The notes beneath the pieces are model-generated. The model did no database searches, was not told the DNA's origin, and saw only the letters and a program-made list of their open reading frames with translations. The translations under genes and the position numbers were made by a program. From Moelleriella libera RCEF 2490 (Eukaryota; Ascomycota; Sordariomycetes; Hypocreales; Clavicipitaceae), in assembly GCA_001636675.1 (NCBI GenBank), contig AZGY01000015.1, positions 591,311 to 655,310 on the forward strand: 64,000 bases of DNA, in the 5' to 3' direction. Each line of letters opens with the position of its first letter. Position 1 is the first letter of the stretch. Positions 9,247 through 19,697 of this stretch are shown one piece after another.

Positions 9247-11328
9247 ATGCCTTTCTCCTCTGCCGCGAACAATGCCGAGTGCAGTCGTCCGTTCCAATGT
9301 CTTGTCTGCCACAGTCGCTTCACCCGCCACGAGAATCTGAAGCGACATGCTGCGTTGCACTGTCGTTCTCCAGATGGGATTGTCGCGACGATCGGTCCCT
9401 CGCTCTCCTGCACGCTTTGCCCCGCAACCTTCTCCCGGCCTGACCTGCGCTCCCGGCACATGAGAAGGAAACACCTTGGACGTGATGTGAACTTGATTCC
9501 TGAAAGGAGATGTGCGAACAGCTCACGAAACGGCACGGAAGCGCTTGAACCATCTACGACCGGGTACGATGCGTCGGCGTCGAGCCCAACGTCATCCTCG
9601 CTTCTAGGTGGCGACACTGGCCAGCTTCATAGCGACGGCGACGGGGCAACGGATGTTGACACTCTGTCGCGTCCACGCGGCCGTCCCAGATTCCATGATC
9701 GGGAGGATCAATGTATCAGGATAGTCCAGCTCGAAAACCACGGTGACAAGTCGGCTGCTCGATTAGCGCAGTTCGCTCCCGTCCGTGAGCCAGGCTTCCC
9801 TCGCAGGCTTCTACAATTTCCGAGCGGCGACGTCACATCATCCATCGCTGGTCTGGATCCGCCCCCAACGACTCATAACATCGAGGGCTGTGCTATTCCC
9901 AAGAGCGATTCTTGGAACCCTGTGACGGTCGACGTGCGCAGCGCTCGAGACCAGTGGACAGTCTCTGATTCCCAGATCAGACGAGGAAGCGAGCTTTTTT
10001 TCACGCACGTTTCTAGCTTTGTTCCATTTCTTCATCTGCCGACTTTTGACGCCGCATCGGTTGCTCAACATTTGCTGTATAGCATGGTCTGTCTTGCGTA
10101 CCAATACGGCGAAGATCCCGACACTGGCGATCGGGAAGGCACTGGCGCAGCTTTGTCCGAGCGCTGTTTTCGATATGCTTGCACCATGATCTCTCTCGAA
10201 GAAGACGCGGCAGACGACGACAGTAGTACACAAGACAAAGTATCCATGATCCAGTCATATTTACTGATCCAAATATATGCCATGATGTATCAATGCGGCA
10301 CCGACACATCATATGGGCTTATGATTCATTCCAAGATGATCTTCTTGGCACGTACAAAAGGCCTCATGCAGCAGTACTCGACCGATACAAACTCCACTAG
10401 AGACCTAGATTCTTTATGGTGTCAGTTTATCCAGGCCGAGTCGCAGAAGCGGACGCTCTTCGCGGCACATCAGATCGATGCCTTGTGGTATCAGCTTCTG
10501 TCGATCCCGCGTCAACTGTCCCATCTGGAGATCAAGCATGAATTGCCGTGCCCCGAAGAATTCTGGACGGCCAAATCCTCTGTGGAGTGGGCACACAGGA
10601 AGCTTGCCTCGCTACAGCCAGGTCCATTGCCGCCTTATTCAGATGCCGTCAAAAGTTTCTTATCTCCCTCTATTGAGCTGAGAAGTCTGCCGACATTTGA
10701 TCTTTATGGAGCTGTCAATATCACGCATTTTCTGTCCTCGAGCGCCCGTGAAATTTCAGGCTTCTGTGCGATGACAGGAATATTCAGCACGGAAAGGCTG
10801 GAGCCCTTGCAATCATCGCTGATAGCCCTGGGGTCATTTATTCGCTCGCAAATTGAGAACTCTGGTTCGTCACATGGAGCGTTGTGTGAGGCGGTGTGGG
10901 AGTCTGCCATGATTGAGTCACACATGTGGTCGGCCTCTCACATAGAGGGTGTTGTTGGAGGCGGGATGGACGCGTTGTTGCAGCGCCTCACGGACCTGGC
11001 ACCGTCTTGTGATTTCGTGTGCGATACTCACACTGTTGCAGCCATGCAGCCTCATCTGGACTGGTTTCTGCGATATCTCGACATAACCCTCGTTCCTGAT
11101 ACGGAGGCGCCGTGGGTAATAGTCTATGCATATAAAGCCTTTATAATTGCATGGCAATTTGCACTGCGTGGCCAGTCGGGCTCAATGCAGAGCGCCGGTA
11201 TTCACGATGGAGATACGAAAGGGGCTTTGGCATGGGCAAAAGTCGTCTTTGGTCGCCGGCAGCGATGGCGACTCGGCAAGATCGTCCTATCAATTTTGGA
11301 CACGCTGGACTGCTGTCATGCAGTCTGA
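9247..11328 (+). CDS. C2H2 zinc-finger / Fungal_trans domain transcription factor
   Basis: A single-exon protein of 693 residues from the ATG at 9247; the frame opens slightly earlier at a TTG. Two N-terminal classical C2H2 fingers are visible: C18, C21, H34, H38 and C55, C58, H71, H76. After a low-complexity linker there is a fungal-specific regulatory domain (PF04082 type) from about residue 230 to 480, with the usual helical segments around YSMVCLAYQYGED. The C-terminus ends in a helical segment typical of this class. Such proteins are nuclear, and those located in clusters often control their neighbours. The gene lies between the two divergent pairs, downstream of the permease and convergent with the RidA-like gene, making it the obvious candidate regulator. 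Confidence 0.9.
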   Translation: MPFSSAANNAECSRPFQCLVCHSRFTRHENLKRHAALHCRSPDGIVATIGPSLSCTLCPATFSRPDLRSRHMRRKHLGRDVNLIPERRCANSSRNGTEALEPSTTGYDASASSPTSSSLLGGDTGQLHSDGDGATDVDTLSRPRGRPRFHDREDQCIRIVQLENHGDKSAARLAQFAPVREPGFPRRLLQFPSGDVTSSIAGLDPPPTTHNIEGCAIPKSDSWNPVTVDVRSARDQWTVSDSQIRRGSELFFTHVSSFVPFLHLPTFDAASVAQHLLYSMVCLAYQYGEDPDTGDREGTGAALSERCFRYACTMISLEEDAADDDSSTQDKVSMIQSYLLIQIYAMMYQCGTDTSYGLMIHSKMIFLARTKGLMQQYSTDTNSTRDLDSLWCQFIQAESQKRTLFAAHQIDALWYQLLSIPRQLSHLEIKHELPCPEEFWTAKSSVEWAHRKLASLQPGPLPPYSDAVKSFLSPSIELRSLPTFDLYGAVNITHFLSSSAREISGFCAMTGIFSTERLEPLQSSLIALGSFIRSQIENSGSSHGALCEAVWESAMIESHMWSASHIEGVVGGGMDALLQRLTDLAPSCDFVCDTHTVAAMQPHLDWFLRYLDITLVPDTEAPWVIVYAYKAFIIAWQFALRGQSGSMQSAGIHDGDTKGALAWAKVVFGRRQRWRLGKIVLSILDTLDCCHAV

Positions 11329-11570
11329 TAGCAATGCTGCCTGGCAGTTCTGCTTCGCCTCGGAGCGGAAATTCCTTGACCAGACTGCACTGAAGCAAGC
11401 AAAGTCTGGGGAAAAGAAGTTGGTTGATCAATCGTACGCATACAACGGCTCGTTGCGCAAGTGCAACCTCCTTTGGAAACTGATGAACCACTTCTGTACT
11501 GCACCTGCAAGTTTGGACAGGTTGTATGAAAATGTCAGACAGACACGATCTGCTTTTTCATATTCTGATC

Positions 11571-12050
11571 TCACACCTGTGCGATACATTCAATCTCGAT
11601 AACCGTGCCATTTCCCGGGGGTACTGCTTGAAGACATGATCTTGATGGCATTGGGCTTGGGAGATACTCGATGTAAGCCTCGTTCATGGCCGCAAAATCT
11701 CCCATGTCAGCGAGGTACACATTGTACTTGACGACCTGTTCCAGCGATGATCCTGCAAGCTCAAGAACTTCCTTCAAGTTTTGTAGCGCTGTTCTCTAAG
11801 AACACTCAACGTCAGCGATCGCAGGAAAATCGTGTCGATGCTGCGTACGAACCGTTGCCTGCTTAATTTCACCAGTGGCTGTCTGCCCGGCACAAAAAAC
11901 AAGGCCGGGAACCTTGGTGGCAGGACCTTGAAAGTTTCGGTCGTATCAGTGAATCTTGGACTTCTCAGTGAACAACATAATCGAGACAGGCGGCTCACAG
12001 TTGTGGGGTTTCAGGGGAAATTTCTCGCTGAAAATCAATCGACGTGACAT
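11571..12050 (-). CDS. RidA/YjgF-family protein (enamine/imine deaminase-like), three exons
   Basis: Exons are 12050-11999, 11926-11853 and 11795-11571, joined by 72-nt and 57-nt GT-AG introns, giving 116 residues. The reading MSRRLIFSEK, then GLVFCAGQTATGE, LKEVLELAGSSLEQVVKYNV and DFAAMNEAY is diagnostic of the RidA fold. The family's substrate-contacting Arg (R94 in PSRSCLQAV) and Glu (E111 in IEIECIA) are kept. The segment that usually reads YSQA or YSHA before the second strand is shortened here to HNCPATKVPG, so the active site may differ. RidA proteins hydrolyse reactive enamines or imines such as 2-aminoacrylate. The gene is divergent from the 2OG oxygenase, 545 nt apart, with shared motifs. 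The intron positions come from my own reading of splice sites and frame. Confidence 0.82.
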
Positions 12051-12202
12051 GACGACAATTTGAAGGATGGCGACAGAGTGTGAATATTCTTTCTGTCTCG
12101 TGACTGCAAATTGACAAGTTTTGGGGCGAACATGCTCCTTTTCAGTTCAGATGCTGGAATATGGCACTCATTAGTAGCTTGTGCTGTAATGTGGACGGCC
12201 CG

Positions 12203-12212
12203 GGAGGAGCTC
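12203..12212 (+). promoter_or_regulatory. Candidate cluster regulator site GGAGGAGCTC (copy 2)
   Basis: Exact match to the site at 6461-6470, about 150 nt upstream of the RidA-like ATG. Confidence 0.5.
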
Positions 12213-12273
12213 CTTGCCGTACCGCAGCAACGTCCAATCATGAGCAAGATAGAAACCTGGAGCTCTATTGAAA

Positions 12274-12283
12274 GAGCTCCTCC
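12274..12283 (-). promoter_or_regulatory. Candidate cluster regulator site, inverted copy 2
   Basis: Exact reverse complement of the 12203-12212 site, about 310 nt upstream of the oxygenase ATG. A shorter GGAGCTC lies between the two at 12259-12265. Confidence 0.5.
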
Positions 12284-12595
12284 AGGACTCATAGTTCATA
12301 TCTTCGCAATGCCCACCCGTTGACGCGTGCTAATCTCGCGCACTGCAACGGCACCGCGCGGCGGATGCTCCTCCATGTATTGGTGGCCTCATGCAACCAC
12401 ACGCGCACAGGGCAAGAGCGTTTATCAGAACTCTTCTGACGTAATAGGTTCTTCTATCTCGGGAGAGTCGGCTTTTGAAGCAGACGAGTCCATGGCATAT
12501 AAGAGAAGGAGCTCAACCATGTCCAAGGCGAGAAATGCCGAGCCTGATATCGCATCGTATGTGCATAGCCTGCCAGCGCAATCACGTTGACAACT

Positions 12596-13994
12596 ATGGC
12601 ACCAGCGCCCTTGTTCAATCCACCTGCGGCTGATCTTCCTGGGAAACCAGTTATACCCCGATGGATTCGGCCCCCGGTGACAAGTCAGAAAGAGGGATTT
12701 GCAAAGCTCGCTTCCATTGACCTATCGCTGCTTGACTCAGAAGATCCAGCTGTGGTCAATGACTTGGTGAGAAGGACAAAGCAGGCTATCCGCGATGATG
12801 GCTTTCTCTTCTTGGAAAATTATGGTATTTCCCTCGATCAGGTACAATATACCGGGCGATGAAAAGCCATCACGAGATGTGTTCTCTGACATGACCGTAG
12901 CTTCACCGACAATTTTCTCTCGCTCAGTATCTCTACAATAACATGACGGACGAAGAAAAAGAGCGTCTTTTGTATTCACCTGACAACGGTGTTTGGTCCG
13001 GCTATAAGCATCCGTTCGGATTTAAGGTAAGGATGCATTGATTGGGTAGCAGGCGACAGCCATGGTGATACTGACATATTCTTGGCGTCTGCAAGCGTCA
13101 TCGGGGCCCTCCGGACGGTATTGAGCAGTTCAACTGGTACAAACCTGAATGGGAAGATATCAGCAGGGTTCCCAGTTGTCTCCATCCATTCATGGATGAA
13201 ATCGAGGCGTTTTGCAACTACCTCACCCGTTCTGTCAATCGGCGACTCCTGACATTATTTTCTCGCATCCTTGAGTTGCCTGACGACTATCTTTGGGACA
13301 ATGTACAATCCCACGGTAGTCCCACTGGCGAGGGCTACTTTCGCCACGCACTTTTCCGTCCCGTCCACAGAGAGACAGAGGAGATGTCTAAGGGCATCCG
13401 GATGCATGGCCATACAGACTATGGCCTGACCACGCTGCTGTTCTCAGTCCCTGTTTCGTGTCTTCAAATTTGGGGCCGTGATGAGAAGTGGTACTATGTG
13501 CCGTATAAGCCCGGGGCACTCGTCATTAACATCGGTGACACTCTTGAGATTGTCTCCGGCGGTCATTTCAAGGCGACTCGCCATCGAGTCTTCAAACCTC
13601 CACCCGATCAGCTGAATGTAGAACGCCTTTCCTTGGTGCTCTTCAACAGTTCCGTCGGAGACTTGCGAATGGCCCCTGCTGCTGGTAAGAGCCTCTTGTG
13701 AATTCATTCTCGTCATAACCTGATAACTTTCTAATCGAGCTTGCCGCAGAATCGCCACTGATTCAGCGAGAAGGCTGCGTCGACGAGCAAGGCGTCTACC
13801 GAGAGTTTAAAAATCGCGCAGCCCAAGGCGGCCTTGTGCCCACGAACCGGGAGTGGAGGGAGATTCAGATTTCCACGATTACAGACCCGACGGACCACGT
13901 GCGGAACCAATTGGGTGTCGATCACGTTATAATAGATGGAAAAGTCATGCATCAGCGAGAATACATGGGAGTGAGAGTCGTCCTGCCGATCTGA
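12596..13994 (+). CDS. 2-oxoglutarate/Fe(II)-dependent oxygenase (isopenicillin N synthase-like), four exons
   Basis: Exons 12596-12841, 12928-13026, 13096-13684 and 13750-13994 join in frame through GT-AG introns to give 392 residues. The N-terminal DIOX_N region (about residues 38-145) contains the DDGFLFLENYGI signature. The catalytic jelly-roll carries the Fe-binding triad His221, Asp223 (HTD) and His278 (ATRHRV), and the 2-oxoglutarate-binding Arg292-x-Ser294. These enzymes hydroxylate, desaturate or cyclise small molecules in the cytosol using O2 and 2-oxoglutarate. The RidA-like gene is divergent and shares the 10-mer sites, so oxidation of a cluster metabolite, perhaps an amine-containing one, is a reasonable guess. 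Substrate is unknown. Confidence 0.88.
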
Positions 13995-14664
13995 AGGAAC
14001 AGCAGGATGTCGACGTGTATAGGCATTTCTCTTGTACTGTGATTTGACGTGACCGCATGTAAAGAGAAGTTTCACTTTAGCTTCTTCATAGACGAAGAAA
14101 GAAGAAGCAGAGGGCTGTCAACGTCGCGGGTGATAGCATGTTTGGGCTCGGCCAGTTCCACGCGCCCGATGACTGGCTTGTCGGCTTTATATTTGCCATG
14201 CTGAAATGTCCGCTCGTTCCCCGAGCAACTCGCTGAACGGGATCTCCATGAAGCTGATCCCCCTTTGTCCGCTGAGATCATCGTGAATTGAAGGGCAACA
14301 CTGTCTTCCTCAAATGACCGCCTTCTGGTCATCTGTCAGCAAGACGTCGCGCGTGCACTCTACTGATACCACCAGTGCTGTATACGGTACCTACTATACG
14401 TCCACTGTAGACCGTAACATAAAAGGTCTCACCTTGTGAGCCTGCAGCCGACGGGCATTCATAACGTGTATGCACACACGGATACGTACAGGCCCTTACT
14501 CCAATGCAAGATACCTCGGTGACGCGAGGAAGGGTCCACATGCATCAGGCGCTAGCCTGGCCTGGCAAACTTGCCCACCGCCGGTGGTGACTGACTACCA
14601 GCGTCAAGGCTTCATGCTGATTGAACCCTCAATTCGCACACTCCTCTTGTCAGAATCATTCAGT
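13995..14664. other. Intergenic between oxygenase and HAD genes
   Basis: Short ORFs on both strands show no domain. No GGAGGAGCTC copy was seen, so the HAD gene downstream may not belong to the motif-linked set. The interval contains the 3' region of the oxygenase gene and the HAD promoter. Confidence 0.5.
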
Positions 14665-15618
14665 ATGGCCTCGGAGAACCAGTGAGTATCTCCCAAAATT
14701 ACTCCATTGAACATTCCAACTCATGGCCCACGCCACAGTTTTCCATCGGTGCGATGTTGTCTTTTTGACATGGACGGGCTCTTGCTCAATTCAGAGGACG
14801 TCTATACAGACGTTACCAATACGATCCTTCGCGAACACGGACGCCCGGACCTTCCCTGGAGCCTCAAAGCGCAGCTTCAGGGGCGTCCTGGCCCAGAGGC
14901 AGGACGGCTCTTCCAGGAATGGGCAAAGCTGCCCATGACCAACGAGGAATTTGTGAAGCGCAATGCAGAGCTCCAAAAGGAACGCTTTGAGCAGTGCAAA
15001 CCGTTGCCAGGAGTCACACAGCTGCTGCGCACTCTCAGTCGCAGTACCAGCGGCACGTCAGGGAGGAAGATCCACATGGCCGTAGCTACGAGCAGCCATC
15101 GGAACATGTTCGAGGTCAAGACAAGCAGCAAGGCTGCGGCGGCGCTCTTCACGCCGGACATTTTCCCCCCTTCACAGATTGTTTGTGGGGACGACCCCAG
15201 AATACCGAAGGGAAGGGGCAAGCCATTGCCTGATATTTACCTCACGGCTCTGGAAACGGTCAATCAAGCGATAGAGGCAAGCGGATCCGACGAGTCGCCG
15301 GTCAGACCAGATGAGTGCTTGGTCTTCGAAGATGCTGTGCCAGGATGTGAAGCTGGCCGCCGAGCGGGCTGCCGGATTATCTGGTGTCCTCATCCCGGTC
15401 TGCTTGGAGAATACCGTGGTCGTGAACAGGAGGTCATGGCTGGTGCGACGGGCGAGCACAAGCAAGAAGACCTTGAGCACGCAGGGGCGAGCAGGTTCGA
15501 GGGCAGCCCGGGCCACGTCGGGAAGATAGACGACGGATGGGCTGAATTCATGTCGTCTTTGGAGCATTTCGATTACGAAAAATATGGCATCAATGTCCCT
15601 TCAATGCTGCAAAGCTAG
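14665..15618 (+). CDS. HAD-superfamily phosphatase, HDHD1/Gpp1-like, two exons
   Basis: A 17-nt first exon (14665-14681) joins to 14739-15618 over a 57-nt GT-AG intron, giving 298 residues that start MASENHFPSVRCCLFDMDG. All four HAD motifs are present: I, DMDGLLLNSED with nucleophile Asp16 and Asp18; II, VATSSHRN; III, the Lys in GRGKPLPDIY; and IV, FEDAVPGCEAG. The helical cap sits between motifs I and II, as in subclass I enzymes acting on small phosphoesters (2-deoxyglucose-6-P, glycerol-3-P or pseudouridine-5'-P phosphatases). An acidic insertion of about 40 residues near the C-terminus is unusual. It follows the oxygenase on the same strand, but cluster membership is uncertain. Substrate cannot be told from sequence. 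Confidence 0.87.
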
Positions 15619-18600
15619 TAGATGGCAAAGCCAATGCTTGTCTTACAGTCCCATACACTCCATCACCTTGTGCAAACCAAGAGACAAGCGCAAATTGATG
15701 ACAGCAAACCGTGTAGAGCAATGAGATGACGGCATTTCAACGGTTATCATTCCCAGATTGACAGGAGCAGTCGAACGGTAGGGCATCTTAGCGGCTGCAG
15801 GTAAAGCGGCTTCACACAGAGTTGACGTCGTCGTCAATCGCTATTTATGGCAAAAACGACATTGACTTGCAGATGAGTGTGAGCTTGAGACAACAGTTTT
15901 GCCCTCTCATTTGAGACCATCTTCACCACAGGGCTTTGCTGTAAACCAAGTAGCTGTAGCTTCTCGGTGTGCTGTCAGAGCGAATTGAAAACTGCTGTCA
16001 ACCTCAAAACTTGACTATCCCTCTTGCAAGATCAAGATGAGGTGACCATTGAACGGACTATTTGCCTTGGAATCATTGGCCGAGATTGGCTCCGGTGTTC
16101 TCTGGGAGGTCCTTGAGTTGCTTTGCCTCATTAGACATCGAATTCTTTTCTCTTCTATTTACAAAATTACTATGGAAGTCTCGATGGCCATCGGTCAGCC
16201 GCTGCATCCTGAGCTAGTGCGCGACTCAAGTGAGACAATGCATGAAAACCAAGAGACGATAAGTAGAGGCTAAAAGTATAGGCTCACGGATAACATCCTC
16301 ATGCAAAACAACATATTTTTATCTCCAATCTCGTGGCAAGTCAATAGAAGACAGTTTAATTTGTCAGAGTGCGGCAGGGACGGGCCGGCAGAGGTGGAGG
16401 ATGCCCATACAATGGTATCACGAACTTGAGCAAGGCAACAGTGCCGTCAACGAAAGCCCTGCTGCGTCCTCAATTTTTCCGCAGAGTCTTTCAACCAGGG
16501 CGCCCCTGAATCACAGTATTTGCCTGCATACTTGCTACCGTGGCGGCTCCAATCATCCCGGATATCAGCCCAGTGGGCGCATCCTCAGTCTTCTTGATCT
16601 CGGATGTTCTTGGGCCACTTCTTGGCGGCTTCTCAAGAGGCCGGGCTGCATCTCAGAAGGGAAGAGCTGACAAGTTGTCCAAGGCAGCCAAAGCTCTGAG
16701 CAAGCGTCATCTCGCAAAGTCTCTTTCTGAGTTCAAGAAGAAAAACCCTCAGCAAAAGGCGAGGTAGCGCTGATCTTCTCAAGAGGATGCACTGGGCTTC
16801 GAAAACGGCCATCGAACCCGATCGCCCTTGACCGAGGCATCCTACAGAGTGACTGTGAAAGTTCTCGGAGCTTCGCATGGCCGCGGTACAGCCCTGTCCG
16901 GTCAGGACACTCGGAAGCCAGCGTCAAGCGCATGTTCAATTCGTCACTTAGCGAGTCATTGCAGACATCAGCCCCGGCTAGCATTGAACGATCTGCGGCA
17001 AAGACGTTCTAACGTTCTGATGCAAGTCTTTGAGGACGAGGTGGCAGCTGCAAGGTCCGTTTGCGTAGCTCGTCAGCTGGCGCAGTTTCGTCTAGGCCAA
17101 TGAAGTTTCCTAGCTCGAGGAGGGGGCGGCTTGCCGTCTTTTCCATGTCAGTAGTCCATTCATATCACAGGAGCCTCTTCTCAGATCCGGAATGCTCACA
17201 TCAGATCGAGTCCATTTCTCTGTGAACTGCACGTGACTAGATGAATAGGCATATCATGTGCAGCGACTAAGTTGACGGAAGGTTGAATTCTGCATTCTCT
17301 CGGAAGTGCTGTGCAGAGCTCAGGTGCATCGGAGTGTCTCAGAGGAGAACGATGACTGGTCGGCATAGATCTTCCCACTCTGCGGGCACTATCTCGATTG
17401 GGGCGCGAAGCTCCCGACATCTGGGCAAAGCGGCAGAAACATTCCAGCTGGCTCTCGAATCGCTACGCTCGACTCAGCCTGATTAGGATGCAAATGCTAA
17501 TGAATATTGTTGCAAATTCGTGACAGGTTCGCCGCATGCTACGCACGTATGAGGCGCATCATTGAGTTTTCGCGTCACATCAATGATGTATTGAAGCTCC
17601 TTTTTTTGTTTGCGACGCGCAACTGTTGGCTTGGCTCACTTTCCGTGGCTTGCATCGGCTAAGCCACATTGCGCCGCAATTTGTTGATGTGCAAGTTTGC
17701 TCTCACGCTTACGGGCATCTTCCACATCGCCCCAGTACACCAACAAAATTGGGGCCGTGATCACTGACTGACGTATGACAATTGCGGCCATCAAAATGCT
17801 TCTGATATTGGTTGCATGTGGCGTGGATTGATTGGCCAATGAGCTGGTAGCCCGCCAATTTTCGGCAGTGAGGCTGGCTCATTTAGGCAGATGACAATCA
17901 ATGCGTGCAGTCTCGAGCTGAACTAAAGAATTGCATTCAAGAGCTTCGTAAGTCGTGTGAGTTCCTCAAATCAAGCCAGGAAGCTTTGCGTGAGAGGCGA
18001 TGAGCCTGCGATATGGAAATAGAGTCGTGAATGTATAGGGTAGTGGCAGATGGTTTCGACGAGATGAAGTAAGTCGCGTAGTCCGTAGCTTCACCTTACC
18101 AGGGGCAAGACATCGATCAAGCGAGGCATGGTGTGAGAAAAATCCATTGAGATGATGCAAACAACCGCATGCTTCGATCAACGCGATCGTAACAGTCCCA
18201 TCAAGCTCGTTATCTTTGAGTCTAAGGTCAATGCTGATCATCCCCGGCCTCGACCAATAGCGTCCCGTCTCAAAAGCGGGCAAGGAACGTGACATCATGA
18301 TTAGCCGAACACAGTGACGGGCGACAACAATTCAGGTTTCTGCGCGCTAGCCAGTGCGCCGTTCCCTTTCCGTCCCACCACAACGTCAAGTCGGACGAAT
18401 TCCAGTCTTTCTACTCCGTATGTAGCGAGATTGAAGGGATATCCGAGAGCACGGTGCGCCCGCGGAATCGCTTCCATCCGTGGATAGGGAAAAGCAGCTC
18501 TACGGGGTCTGGCAAGGCAGCTGCAACCTTCTCCATTTGCCGATGCGAGGGAGTGCGTGACGGAGCGACGGCAAGGTGTCAGTGACGATGGATCAGCTGG

Positions 18601-19697
18601 ACAGGGATGTAGGGCTAGCATGGAAAGTCATTGCCGTGGGTCCTCGGCCAGGGATTAAGGTCTCATTTTGATGGGCAATTACAGTTTCAGACTTGAAAAC
18701 TCGAGGAAAAAATAAAATAAACATCCTATCTGTCGCTACTTGGCAATTTGGCATGTTGAGATGATCTCGGCAAGGGGATCGCATTCGCTGGTAAAAACAA
18801 ACATATCGTGGCGCGTCGTGTGTAATTCTGCTACCCGCTCCTTACAGGAATGTCACTGCCGGACACCGCAACGGCGTTCAAGCGCGATACACAATGGAGG
18901 AGCGCGATACACAATGCGGTATGATCAGGCGGGTGGAAGGAAGAACTGTGCCGAGCGACACACTCAAGCCGGTGGGCTCCGTCCACAGTAATTCCCTTCC
19001 GCACATGAACAAGCCTTTTGACAAGTCGTGATACGCACTGAAATAACAGATCAGGCCAGTTCGAGCTTGGTCCCGATCTGGCTCGTCCCTGAGTTTCATT
19101 GATGGGTGGCTCGACCACGCCTCCTCCGGTCTGGACTGAGACAGCGACTCGAAGAATGGATACCAGTGTTCCCTGAAGAGGACTAGTGGATTAGTCCTTT
19201 GAGATGAAGGTCTGAGCAGCTTGCATCTGCTGCTGAGCTTGCCGTTGTCAGTCTCGTCATCGCCGTTCATACTGCAGCCACCCCAATTAAAGCAGCGACG
19301 CCATGCCGTCCTGGTTCGTGCGACTTTCGAGTGCTCCCCTCCCCACTGATTTGGCTTTCCAATTCTGCGGCAGGGAGGAGTTAGCATCGTTGCCATACCC
19401 TTCGCTGCGACGCCTTGATGCACCGTGCTTGGTCCCTCGTTCGACTTTTCTCTCCCTTTTCTTCGACGCTGCTCTCTAGCCTTACCAGACACACTGTTTC
19501 CTACAATTTCCTTGACAGCTCCTGCAATAGCGGTCAGGTTGATGTCGTAACATAGAATCCGCTGGCCTCGAGGGAAGACGGGTTCTTCATTGTTCTAGCG
19601 ACGTGCTTGCCGAGAAGCACGACTTGTTTGAGCTCGGTATCAATCCCTTGCTAGAAATTGCGCAAACTTTGCAGCGCAGAGCTGCCTCTCCGCGAGG
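15619..19697. other. Gene-poor interval of about 4 kb
   Basis: No domain-bearing ORF was found. The longest open frames (for example 18878-19492 on the minus strand) have biased, low-information composition and no recognisable start. Around 16580-16767 a short plus-strand frame encodes a Lys/Ala-rich tail without an ATG. At 18890-18920 the 17-mer GCGCGATACACAATG-like segment occurs twice in tandem. The right edge is the promoter and 5' leader of the CSC1-like gene. Confidence 0.5.

Larger units (their letters stand above)
12051..12595. promoter_or_regulatory. Shared divergent promoter, RidA-like / 2OG oxygenase
   Basis: This 545-nt interval separates two divergently transcribed genes. It contains GGAGGAGCTC at 12203-12212, its reverse complement at 12274-12283, and an additional 8-base core GCTCCTCC at 12367-12374. 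It has the same arrangement as the aldolase/permease promoter, with closer spacing (61 nt between the two copies). Confidence 0.6.

Noticed and set aside
5449..15618. Classical secondary-metabolite cluster
   Set aside because: No polyketide synthase, peptide synthetase, terpene cyclase or prenyltransferase is present; the gene content fits catabolism or small-molecule modification better.
18878..19492. 204-codon minus-strand open frame
   Set aside because: Composition is unlike the neighbouring genes, no domain is visible, and it contains the tandem GATACACAATG repeat, suggesting non-coding DNA.
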